DNA from: Desulfobacterales bacterium
GTDB lineage: Bacteria; Desulfobacterota; Desulfobacteria; Desulfobacterales; UBA11574
Reading direction: 5' to 3'
Length of the DNA stretch: 5,684 nt
Assembly (NCBI GenBank): GCA_030601485.1
Contig: JAUVTO010000138.1
Span: 1 to 5,684 of the forward strand
This document shows positions 1 through 5,635 of the stretch, one piece after another. Position 1 is the first letter of the stretch; each line of letters begins with the position of its first letter. A program made the translations under genes and the position numbers. The notes beneath the pieces were generated by a model. That model did not search any database. It saw only the letters and a list, made by a program, of their open reading frames with translations, and was not told the DNA's origin.

Positions 1-4
1 TCTG

Positions 5-29
5 ACCTGGCCCAAAGGACCAGGTTTTT
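5..29 (+). terminator. Hairpin with T-run at the hemW end; terminator candidate for plus-strand transcription
   Basis: On the plus strand ACCTGGCCC (5-13) and GGACCAGGT (17-25) form a stem around AAA, with one C-A mismatch, followed by a T-run at 25-29. That is the layout of an intrinsic terminator for a gene entering from the left. Read on the minus strand the same stem has a tolerated G-U pair and is therefore more stable, but only CAGA follows before the window ends, so a T-run for hemW cannot be seen. It may serve both directions. The hemW stop lies at the base of the T-run. Confidence 0.55.
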
Positions 30-1189
30 CAGGGCAAAATAAACAGGGAAGCAACAGTGTCCAGATACAGCATGCCTTTGGATGTCAGCGCGCACCGGTT
101 TTGAGAAAGCGTTATAAGCCCTCTTGCTTCAAGCTGGGCGATGGTGTCTTTGAACATGGTTTTAAAGGTTACGCCAAACTTTTTATCAAAAACATCGATT
201 GAAATACCCTTTGTCTGTCTCAGCCCCAGGTAAATAGCCTCTATCATGAACTGTTTCATACTGAGTTGTTCCTCTCCGGCAAGGGGAAGTTTCTCAGCAT
301 CAAGATCCTGTATATATTTTTCCACATCCGCACAATTCCAGTATCGTTTCGGCTCCAGAAATGAATGGGCCGAAGGTCCGAGCCCGATGTACGGTGCGAA
401 TTTCCAATATTTCATATTGTGCCGAGACCGGTTAAGCTCGGCACTTTTGAGGCCGGTGCTGTTCATGCTTTCGCGTGCGAAATTTGATATCTCGTACTGA
501 ATATAGCCATGGTCGCTTAAAAATTCCAGGGTGGTCTCAAACAGCTCGCACACCTGAGATTCAGCCAAAGACTTCAGGCGATTTTCTTGAAGGTCTCTGT
601 ATAGAGGGGTGCCCGGCTCAAAGGAAAGAATGTAGCAGGAAAGATGTCGGGGCTCAGACTCAATCGCAAGTTTCAAGTCCCTAAGCCACGATTTTTTTGT
701 CTGGTTGGGTATACCGTAAATCAGATCCAACCCCATGTTTTCAAACCCGGCCTTTTTGGCCCGGGTTACCGCAGCGTGAGCATCGCGGCCAGAATGGATA
801 CGCCCTAAAAAATGAAGATTCACGGAATCAAACGACTGAACCCCGATGTTTATTCGATTGACGCCGGCACATCGATATCCTTCGAATTGTTTCAAACTAA
901 CGGTGCCGGGATTTACTTCCAGGGTAATTTCAGCATGGGGAAGAATTTCATAGGATTGACAGGCGGTCTCAATTATTTTTCCGATTGTTTTTGCATCCAG
1001 AACCGATGGTGTGCCTCCGCCCATATATAGGGTGTCAAACGTTAAATTTGGGTCCCGGGTCATGCGCATTTCAGATACTAAGGCATCCATAAATGCCGGG
1101 TGCAGCGACTCATCGGTTATGGAATAAAAATCACAATAGGGACACTTTTTAACGCAAAAAGGGATATGGATATATAATCCCGCATCCAT
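29..1189 (-). CDS. hemW: Radical SAM heme chaperone HemW (HemN-like)
   Basis: The 386-residue protein has the radical SAM cluster motif CVKKCPYC (C12, C16, C19), followed by GGGTP (57-61), EVNPGT (91-96), IGVQSF (115-120) and DLIYGIP (155-161). HNMKYW (257-262) and GLGPSAHS (269-276) are typical of HemW. The C-terminal part (about 310-386) fits the HemN C-terminal domain. Proteins of this kind bind heme and deliver it to target enzymes; many are still annotated as coproporphyrinogen III oxidase. True HemN carries a further cysteine right after the third one (CX3CX2CXC); here C19 is followed by DF, favouring HemW. The segment between SNFA (235-238) and RHNMKYW looks about a dozen residues longer than usual. 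The ATG overlaps the korC stop by one base and has no clear ribosome site, so translation likely depends on korC. The TGA is at 31-29. Confidence 0.9.
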   Translation of the reverse strand: MDAGLYIHIPFCVKKCPYCDFYSITDESLHPAFMDALVSEMRMTRDPNLTFDTLYMGGGTPSVLDAKTIGKIIETACQSYEILPHAEITLEVNPGTVSLKQFEGYRCAGVNRINIGVQSFDSVNLHFLGRIHSGRDAHAAVTRAKKAGFENMGLDLIYGIPNQTKKSWLRDLKLAIESEPRHLSCYILSFEPGTPLYRDLQENRLKSLAESQVCELFETTLEFLSDHGYIQYEISNFARESMNSTGLKSAELNRSRHNMKYWKFAPYIGLGPSAHSFLEPKRYWNCADVEKYIQDLDAEKLPLAGEEQLSMKQFMIEAIYLGLRQTKGISIDVFDKKFGVTFKTMFKDTIAQLEARGLITLSQNRCALTSKGMLYLDTVASLFILP

Positions 1190-1734
1190 CAGCTTTTAAC
1201 ATCTTCTGCCAGCTTCATCCCCAGATTCAGGGCCTTTCGGTTCATCTCCAGGAAACCGGAGGGAATCCGGTCTTTCAAAACTTTCATGATCGATTCGGCT
1301 TTGACAAGATCTGTCATGCGGATTACCGCACCAAGCATGCAGATATTAAACACAATGGGGTTGCCGATTTCTTCCATCACTGTCCGGTATATGGGAAGCT
1401 CTTTCTGCTGTGCATCGACTTTCCTCTGAATCTTTACATAGCGGGTGTCCGTAATCAAAAGCCCGCCAGGACGTATGATGGGATAAAATTTAATATAGGC
1501 TTCCTGAGTGAGGCAGACCAGCACATTGGGCTGGATCACCTTGGGATAATGGATTTCAGAATCGGAAATGATAACATCGGATCGTGTGGCCCCTCCCCTG
1601 GCTGCCGGCCCATAGACTTGTGACTGAACCGCAATCAGGTTTTCATAAAGCACGGCCGCCTCGGCCAGTATGATGGCAACGGTAATAACCCCCTGCCCGC
1701 CTGAGCCTGAAAATACCAACCTGCATTTTTCCAT
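1189..1734 (-). CDS. korC: 2-oxoglutarate:ferredoxin oxidoreductase, gamma subunit
   Basis: The 181-residue protein is the gamma (PFOR domain III-type) subunit. Family landmarks are the N-terminal LVFSGSGGQGV (6-16), YGPAARGGATRSDVIIS (41-57), and NICMLGA (130-136). In related structures this domain helps position the coenzyme A and closes the 2-oxoacid oxidoreductase assembly. The ATG at 1734 is chosen because AGAGG lies five bases upstream and the protein then begins MEKCRLVFSGSGGQG as usual. An upstream in-frame ATG at 1776 adds 14 residues without family resemblance and has no ribosome site. The stop TGA shares one base with the hemW ATG. Similar subunits serve pyruvate or branched-chain enzymes, so specificity is inherited from the cluster context. 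Confidence 0.88.
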   Translation of the reverse strand: MEKCRLVFSGSGGQGVITVAIILAEAAVLYENLIAVQSQVYGPAARGGATRSDVIISDSEIHYPKVIQPNVLVCLTQEAYIKFYPIIRPGGLLITDTRYVKIQRKVDAQQKELPIYRTVMEEIGNPIVFNICMLGAVIRMTDLVKAESIMKVLKDRIPSGFLEMNRKALNLGMKLAEDVKS

Positions 1735-1837
1735 GATTACCTCTTTGATTCCATAAAAACCCAAAATCCGCATCAATTGTTATCGAAAATGGCTATTGCA
1801 GAATTTAGGTAAAACGTATCTGAATCGGCCGAAACTA

Positions 1838-2644
1838 TTAAGATCTTCCTTTCATGGCCCTTTCGATGATTTTCTCATACTCCCTACAGTATTCCAGCAT
1901 CTCTTTTTCTACAAAAACACCCCGTTCAATAAGGTCGGGATTTTCCTTTTTGGCCTTGGATCCGACCGGTGTGGTATTATCTTTGTAAAATTCCATCATA
2001 TCAGCCGCAGTTCCTTTTCGGTTTTTTCTTCCAAAATAGGTGGGACACTGGGATAATACTTCCACCACTGAAAATCCCTCGTGCAAAATAGCCTGTTTTA
2101 ATATCTTTGTCAGCTGCTGAACATGATAGGTGGTGCTGCGGGCCACAAAAGAAGCGCCTGCCGCCTTTGCCAGTTCTACAGTATCAAAAGCGTAATCTAT
2201 GTTTGTATATGGCGCCGTGGTTGCAAGGGTTCCATACCCCGACAACGGAGAATACTGTCCGCCGGTCATGCCGTAGATGCGGTTATTCATGACAATGGCG
2301 GTCATATCAATATTTCGCCGGGCCGAGTGGATAAAGTGATTCCCGCCAATGGCCAGTGCATCGCCGTCTCCCATGGGAACGATCAGGTTCAGCTCCGGAC
2401 GACTCATTTTAACGCCGGTGGCAAAGGCCAGGGCACGGCCATGAATGGTATGGAGGGTGTGAAAGTCAACATATCCGGAAATCCGGGACGAACATCCGAT
2501 GCCTGAAACCACTACAATTTCATTTTTGCTCATTCCCAGTTTTTCTATGGCTCGTAAAAGACTGTTCAGCACGATCCCGTGTCCGCACCCCGGACACCAT
2601 ATATGCGGAAAAAATCTTTCTCTGATATAACCCTTTATTGCCAT
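1838..2644 (-). CDS. korB: 2-oxoglutarate:ferredoxin oxidoreductase, beta subunit
   Basis: The 268-residue protein is the thiamine diphosphate-binding beta subunit. It shows CPGCGHG (17-23), GIGCSSR (48-54), HGRALAFATG (68-77), the diphosphate/Mg motif GDGDALAIGGNH (92-103) continuing to MNNRIYGMTGGQ (119-130), and SQCPTYFGR (198-206). C17, C20, C51 and C200 are the expected ligands of the single [4Fe-4S] cluster next to the cofactor. The length is usual for KorB. The ATG at 2644 lies three bases after the korA stop, with AGGAG eight bases upstream inside the korA 3' end, so translation is probably coupled. A 103-base gap follows before korC, the widest within the cluster. That stretch has no clear terminator or promoter that I can see. 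Confidence 0.9.
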   Translation of the reverse strand: MAIKGYIRERFFPHIWCPGCGHGIVLNSLLRAIEKLGMSKNEIVVVSGIGCSSRISGYVDFHTLHTIHGRALAFATGVKMSRPELNLIVPMGDGDALAIGGNHFIHSARRNIDMTAIVMNNRIYGMTGGQYSPLSGYGTLATTAPYTNIDYAFDTVELAKAAGASFVARSTTYHVQQLTKILKQAILHEGFSVVEVLSQCPTYFGRKNRKGTAADMMEFYKDNTTPVGSKAKKENPDLIERGVFVEKEMLEYCREYEKIIERAMKGRS

Positions 2645-2647
2645 GAA

Positions 2648-3799
2648 TCACACTCCTTTTCCCTGGATAACCCGCAGTATATCCCTGATATCCTTAGGGG
2701 TTATGAAAACACCGTCAATGCGATTTGCTATAAACACCCTCTCGGGCCGTTCCACGGCCCGTTTCACTTCTCGCAGAATCTGTCCCATGTTCATCTCAAC
2801 AACCACGACATGTTTTGCATTTACACATTTCTCATTAACAATATCATGGGGAAACGGCCACAGCGTCTGAAGTTCCAGAAGACCGAGCTTTTCCCCCCTG
2901 GGTCTGAGGTATTCCACCACATGCCGTGCCGAACGGGCCGATGATCCGTAAGAAATCAGAATGCATTTGGCATCTTCCAGGTAATACTCTTTGAACCGGG
3001 CAATTTGATTCACATTGTTCCGAATCTTATCCACCAAATGGCGAATAAGATCATGGACCACCTCGGGATTATCCGACGGAAATCCCCACATGTCATGAAA
3101 CAAACCGGTCACATTGTATCGGTGAACACCGCCAAAATCAGACATGGGAAGACGGCCGTCTTCCCTTGGCAAATAGGGATGATAGTTCACGCCTTCTCTT
3201 ACGGATGTCCTGAGTCTTTCCACTAACGGCAGTTCTCCTTGTTTGGGCAGCACAAGCTGTTCCCGCATGTGCCCTATTACTTCATCATACAGAAGGATAA
3301 CCGGGGTTCTGTAAGTTTCCGAAATATTAAAGGCATCCACGGTGGTCTGAAACACATCCTGGTGGTTGGATGCGGTAATCGTAACAATGGCATGGTCCCC
3401 GTGAGTTCCCCAGCGGGCCTGGTACACATCCCCCTGGCTCACGTGGGTGGGGATTCCTGTTGAAGGTCCGCCGCGCTGCACATTAACAATCACACAAGGA
3501 ATTTCCGTCATGATCGCATATCCCAGGGCCTCCTGCATAAGGGAAAAACCGGGGCCGCTGGTGGCGGTCATAACCTTGCTCCCGGTAAGGGATGCCCCGA
3601 TAATAGCGCCCATGGAAGCAATCTCGTCTTCCATCTGAATAAACTTGCCCCCTTTTTGGGGCAAACGGTATGACAGGAGTTCGGCAATTTCGGTGGAAGG
3701 TGTTATGGGATACCCTGCAAAAAAATCGAGGCCTGCATACAGGGCCCCTTCAACACATGCTTCATTACCCTGAATAAATTTTATGTTCTGGTTTTTCAT
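2648..3799 (-). CDS. korA: 2-oxoglutarate:ferredoxin oxidoreductase, alpha subunit
   Basis: The 383-residue protein is the alpha subunit of a 2-oxoacid:ferredoxin oxidoreductase. Visible motifs are GYPITPSTE (29-37), MEDEIASMGA (56-65), TSGPGFSLM (80-88) and RGGPSTGIPT (109-118) in the pyrimidine-binding domain. A transketolase C-terminal-like domain II covers roughly 275-350 and ends with VVVVEMNMGQILREVKRA. With KorB it forms the thiamine diphosphate site that decarboxylates 2-oxoglutarate to succinyl-CoA. The ATG at 3799 is preferred: it follows the korD stop by eight bases, has TAGGG six bases upstream, and begins directly at the conserved N-terminus. A longer frame from 3874 would lie inside korD and adds an unrelated 25 residues. 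Branched-chain 2-oxoacid (Vor-type) enzymes look very similar, so 2-oxoglutarate as substrate rests partly on the nearby icd. Confidence 0.88.
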   Translation of the reverse strand: MKNQNIKFIQGNEACVEGALYAGLDFFAGYPITPSTEIAELLSYRLPQKGGKFIQMEDEIASMGAIIGASLTGSKVMTATSGPGFSLMQEALGYAIMTEIPCVIVNVQRGGPSTGIPTHVSQGDVYQARWGTHGDHAIVTITASNHQDVFQTTVDAFNISETYRTPVILLYDEVIGHMREQLVLPKQGELPLVERLRTSVREGVNYHPYLPREDGRLPMSDFGGVHRYNVTGLFHDMWGFPSDNPEVVHDLIRHLVDKIRNNVNQIARFKEYYLEDAKCILISYGSSARSARHVVEYLRPRGEKLGLLELQTLWPFPHDIVNEKCVNAKHVVVVEMNMGQILREVKRAVERPERVFIANRIDGVFITPKDIRDILRVIQGKGV

Positions 3800-3807
3800 A
3801 ATAAACC

Positions 3808-4011
3808 CTATTCTGTTTCTATTTCGATGGCAAGATCGGGACAACGAAGTTCGCACATTTTGCAGCAAATACAATCCTCCCGACGCGCGGCAATCACCTT
3901 GTCCTCTTCATCAAGTTCCAGTACATCCTTCGGGCAAAAATGGACACATATGCCGCACCCTTTGCACCATTCCCGGTCTATTACATGCGCTTTTAACTTT
4001 GGTTTTGCCAT
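3808..4011 (-). CDS. korD: 2-oxoglutarate:ferredoxin oxidoreductase, delta (ferredoxin) subunit
   Basis: This 67-residue protein is a 2[4Fe-4S] ferredoxin-type subunit. The first cluster motif is CKGCGICVHFCP (C16, C19, C22, C26) and the second is CICCKMCELRCP (C47, C50, C53, C57). C49 is an extra cysteine within the second motif. In four-subunit 2-oxoacid oxidoreductases this small subunit relays electrons from the KorB cluster to external ferredoxin. The ATG at 4011 has GAGAGGG seven bases upstream. The stop codon is eight bases before the korA ATG, and the korA ribosome site overlaps it, so the two are co-transcribed and probably translationally linked. A free-standing ferredoxin is the alternative, but position ahead of korA argues for the complex. 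Being first in the cluster, it is the gene whose upstream region holds the mobile element. Confidence 0.88.
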   Translation of the reverse strand: MAKPKLKAHVIDREWCKGCGICVHFCPKDVLELDEEDKVIAARREDCICCKMCELRCPDLAIEIETE

Positions 4012-4044
4012 GCAAATTCCCTCTCAATATTTTTCTAACGCTTT

Positions 4045-4052
4045 ATATTATA
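4045..4052. repeat. Target-site duplication, left copy (ATATTATA)
   Basis: This copy of the 8-bp direct repeat directly abuts the left tip of the MITE-like element. Its partner is at 4288-4295. The match is exactly eight bases: the adjoining bases outside differ (T before the left copy; C after the right copy, where the left copy is followed by element base A). The AT-rich surroundings make chance agreement somewhat more likely than for a mixed sequence. Read on the minus strand it contains TATAAT. Confidence 0.6.
4047..4052 (-). promoter_or_regulatory. Possible -10 box (TATAAT) for korDABC
   Basis: A consensus TATAAT reads on the minus strand 35 bases before the korD start codon, within the left target-site duplication. 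Upstream sequence now belongs to the mobile element. The nearest -35-like sequence there, TTGAAC, sits at a 21-base spacer, which is too long for a standard sigma-70 promoter. The box may therefore be a chance AT-rich match or the remnant of a promoter interrupted by the insertion. Confidence 0.3.
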
Positions 4053-4058
4053 ATAACC

Positions 4059-4092
4059 GTTCACAGGTTCAGGGTTCAATGTTCAGGGTTAA
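4059..4092. repeat. Left-arm array of five GGTTCA-like units, 7-8 bp period
   Basis: On the plus strand GTTCA begins at 4059, 4067, 4074 and 4081, followed by a degenerate GTTAA at 4088. Spacings are 8, 7, 7 and 7 bases. The array forms most of the left terminal inverted repeat of the mobile element. Confidence 0.7.
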
Positions 4093-4126
4093 GGACAAAG
4101 AAGGCATTGAAGATCCGAAGTCCTTG

Positions 4127-4219
4127 TTACAAATGTTCATTTTCCCAAGTAATTGCCAATTTGTCTCCAAATTTTGGATTAGGCCTGACGAAACTGACCC
4201 TTTTCTCGTAAATACGCAT
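4127..4219 (-). other. Short 30-codon ORF inside the mobile element, coding status doubtful
   Basis: An ATG at 4219 opens a 30-residue frame ending in TAA at 4127. The peptide starts MRIYEKRVSFVRPNPKFGD and ends with ITWENEHL. It has no recognisable domain, membrane segment or metal motif, and no good Shine-Dalgarno sequence precedes the ATG. I list it because it is the longest minus-strand frame in the element and might be called as a gene by automatic tools. It is most likely non-coding. Confidence 0.15.
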
Positions 4220-4245
4220 TCTAAATGGAGTCCTGGAACGAGAAT

Positions 4246-4281
4246 GGAACCTTGAACCTTTGAACCTTTGAACCCGTGAAC
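4246..4281. repeat. Right-arm array of five TGAACC-like units, 7-8 bp period
   Basis: On the plus strand a degenerate GGAAC begins at 4246, followed by TGAAC at 4253, 4261, 4269 and 4277. Spacings are 7, 8, 8 and 8 bases. It is the inverted counterpart of the left-arm array. The units could be transposase or host-protein binding sites, or a product of replication slippage; the sequence alone does not decide. Confidence 0.7.
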
Positions 4282-4287
4282 GCTTAC

Positions 4288-4295
4288 ATATTATA
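4288..4295. repeat. Target-site duplication, right copy (ATATTATA)
   Basis: This is the second copy of the 8-bp repeat, directly abutting the right tip GTAAGCG of the MITE-like element. Its exact placement against both tips of an inverted-repeat structure is the main argument that the element inserted here by transposition. Confidence 0.6.
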
Positions 4296-4325
4296 CATTC
4301 TTTAATTGGTTACTTTCTTAATCTT

Positions 4326-4344
4326 TATATGTCAAGAACATATA
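4326..4344. repeat. Perfect inverted repeat TATATGT-N5-ACATATA, operator-like
   Basis: The two 7-base arms (4326-4332 and 4338-4344) are exact reverse complements, separated by CAAGA on the plus strand. The repeat begins about 23 bases after the stop of the LarA-family gene. It is AT-rich and has no following run of T on either strand, so it is not a convincing intrinsic terminator. The size and spacing suit a dimeric transcription-factor site, and it overlaps a TTGACA hexamer. No regulator gene is in the window to pair with it. Confidence 0.35.
4330..4335 (-). promoter_or_regulatory. Possible -35 box (TTGACA) upstream of the kor cluster
   Basis: A perfect TTGACA lies on the minus strand in the gap after the LarA-family gene. 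At a 17-base spacer the -10 position (4312-4307) reads TAACCA, a poor match, so promoter activity is doubtful on sequence alone. The hexamer is partly inside a 7-bp inverted repeat (4326-4344), which would allow a regulator to occlude it. If used, the transcript would run through the small mobile element before reaching korD. Confidence 0.25.
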
Positions 4345-4366
4345 GGAATCTACGGCGCACCCATAT

Positions 4367-5635
4367 TTAAGCCGGAAGTTTAATCAACACTCCGGCATTT
4401 GGTATTGCTGATAGGGAGCCGCTTGATTGTTTCACATGCATTTTTGCCCTGTCCATGGAAATTTTCTCAACACCCATGGTTTCACAGACAGAATCACTCA
4501 ATTTTGTTACCATTAAAATTTTGATTCGCTGTGATTTTGACATCATGGAAAGTGCGGTGCCTCCGTTTCCTTCATAATTTTCCGACAGCTTATGGAATGC
4601 CCTCCCCCAATCGCCCATGTCAAACCAGGGCAAAAACGTTTTTGACCCCACGCCGTCAAAACATTCTGCCAGAACAATCAACCTGCCGCCGTCACGTACA
4701 AATTTTGCGGCATTATCTATGGCCTTATGGCTTTGAATAAAGTTGATATCTTTTGGATATCCCCCGCAGGACGCGATGACCAGATCATATTCCATGTTAG
4801 AAAAAATCTCACAATTTTTTCCATGTTGGGCACAGGCCTTTCGAAAATGATCGGTTCCAATGCCCGGCAGTAAATCGCAAACATTCCCCATACTATCAAG
4901 AATTCCGTGAATGGCCAAATCGGCGGGGAGAAATGTTTCATATTCCGCTAAATCCTCTGCCAGCGGATTTCCGTCCAATACACCTGATTGACACAAAGGA
5001 GAAAGAGTTTGACGCTCCGGATCCAAAAACAGCCCGTGGTTGTGATATATGGCTTCTCTCTGGCCCAGGCCCGGGAAAATCATCTTTCGCCCGCCGCCGT
5101 ATCCTGCAAAATAATGGTGCGAAATGGCACCAAAAGTAATAAGAAAATCGGCTTTAAGAATATCGCGCCGAATAAGCACCGGAGTGTCGCGCGAGGTCTT
5201 TCCCAGATTTACAAAACAATTATTATCCATACAATCATGATGGATGAACCGAAGTTTTTTATAGGTATCACCGTAGGCTGCAAGACACTCTTCATCAGTC
5301 TGACGCCGGTGAGTGCCGTATGCGATAAACACGGTAATTTCGTCCCATAGTGCCCCGTGGTTTTCCAGCGTATCCAGCAGCACCGGCAGAAATTCCGGAT
5401 AACCGCACAACCGAGTTTTATCCGCAAGTACCACGGCAACAGTTTTAAAGGTTGGAGCCGACCGTTCAAGTGCATAGCGAATTTTTAAAGCAAATTCGGG
5501 TGGGGTTATTCTTGTTTCCGGTTCATTTACCCGAAAAATTTCGGCCTGATCCGGAAGAGTAAACGGAAATTTCCCGGTTCCGTATTCAAAGATTACGGAT
5601 AATTTCCTCTGCGAATTCCGAGCATTTGACTTCAA
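4367..5635 (-). CDS. LarA-family nickel-dependent 2-hydroxyacid racemase/epimerase
   Basis: The predicted 422-residue cytoplasmic protein matches the lactate racemase LarA family (DUF2088 N-terminal domain, then a C-terminal domain); L. plantarum LarA has about 424 residues. Counting from the proposed TTG start, visible family residues are DKTR (D72, R75), GTHRRQT (H109), HHYFAGYGGGRK (H174 and K184), the NH of IYHNHG (H200), and GGYPKDINFIQSHK (K304). In characterised LarA the equivalents of H108 and H174 are the acid/base pair, K184 carries the nickel-pincer nucleotide, H200 binds nickel, and R75 and K298 contact substrate. All seem present, so an active enzyme is expected. The family also includes malate, phenyllactate and sugar-acid enzymes, so lactate is not assured. 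No cofactor-synthesis genes (larB, larC, larE) are in the window. An ATG at 5665 is in frame but lies deep in icd; TTG at 5635 has GGAGG six bases upstream and fits family length better. Confidence 0.85.
   Translation of the reverse strand: MKSNARNSQRKLSVIFEYGTGKFPFTLPDQAEIFRVNEPETRITPPEFALKIRYALERSAPTFKTVAVVLADKTRLCGYPEFLPVLLDTLENHGALWDEITVFIAYGTHRRQTDEECLAAYGDTYKKLRFIHHDCMDNNCFVNLGKTSRDTPVLIRRDILKADFLITFGAISHHYFAGYGGGRKMIFPGLGQREAIYHNHGLFLDPERQTLSPLCQSGVLDGNPLAEDLAEYETFLPADLAIHGILDSMGNVCDLLPGIGTDHFRKACAQHGKNCEIFSNMEYDLVIASCGGYPKDINFIQSHKAIDNAAKFVRDGGRLIVLAECFDGVGSKTFLPWFDMGDWGRAFHKLSENYEGNGGTALSMMSKSQRIKILMVTKLSDSVCETMGVEKISMDRAKMHVKQSSGSLSAIPNAGVLIKLPA

Larger units (their letters stand above)
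4053..4287. mobile_element. 235-bp MITE-like non-autonomous element with IS66-type ends
   Basis: The element fills most of the 355-bp gap between the LarA-family gene and korD. Its tips are inverted repeats: ATAACCGTTCACAGGTTCA at the left and GTAAGCGTTCACGGGTTCA read inward from the right, 16 of 19 identical. Similarity continues with one- to two-base gaps to about 37 bases (4053-4090 and 4250-4287). It is flanked exactly by the 8-bp direct repeat ATATTATA (4045-4052 and 4288-4295). An 8-bp duplication and 5'-GTAA tips are known traits of the IS66 family, so mobilisation by an IS66-type transposase is inferred. The left tip has ATAA in place of GTAA. The interior carries no transposase and no convincing gene, so this would be a passive element moved in trans. 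Orientation cannot be assigned. Confidence 0.65.

Noticed and set aside
1189..1776. Longer korC starting at ATG 1776
   Set aside because: The added 14 residues show no similarity to gamma subunits, and the upstream ATG has no Shine-Dalgarno sequence, whereas the ATG at 1734 has AGAGG.
1735..1837. Hidden gene or regulatory RNA between korB and korC
   Set aside because: The 103 bases hold no frame with a start and ribosome site beyond the extended korC frame, and I found no strong hairpin or promoter pair.
2123..2506. Plus-strand 127-codon frame opposite korB
   Set aside because: It is fully antisense to a conserved gene, has no recognisable domain, and reflects codon bias of korB on the other strand.
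2648..3874. Longer korA starting at ATG 3874
   Set aside because: The extra 25 residues lie in the coding sequence of korD in another frame and have no family resemblance. The ATG at 3799 has its own ribosome site and starts at the conserved N-terminus.
3827..4255. Plus-strand frames of about 142 codons across korD and the gap
   Set aside because: They run antisense to the well-supported korD and korA start, then through the repeat arrays, and contain low-complexity runs such as poly-serine. No family is recognisable.
4059..4281. Short repeats in the larA-korD gap as a possible CRISPR array
   Set aside because: The units are only 5-7 bases with 1-3 bases between them, and the two arrays face opposite ways. 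There are no repeats of 24 bases or more with unique spacers, and no cas genes are near.
4326..4344. Inverted repeat after the LarA-family gene as an intrinsic terminator
   Set aside because: The stem is AT-only except for one pair, and no T-run follows on the minus strand, so it would be a weak terminator.
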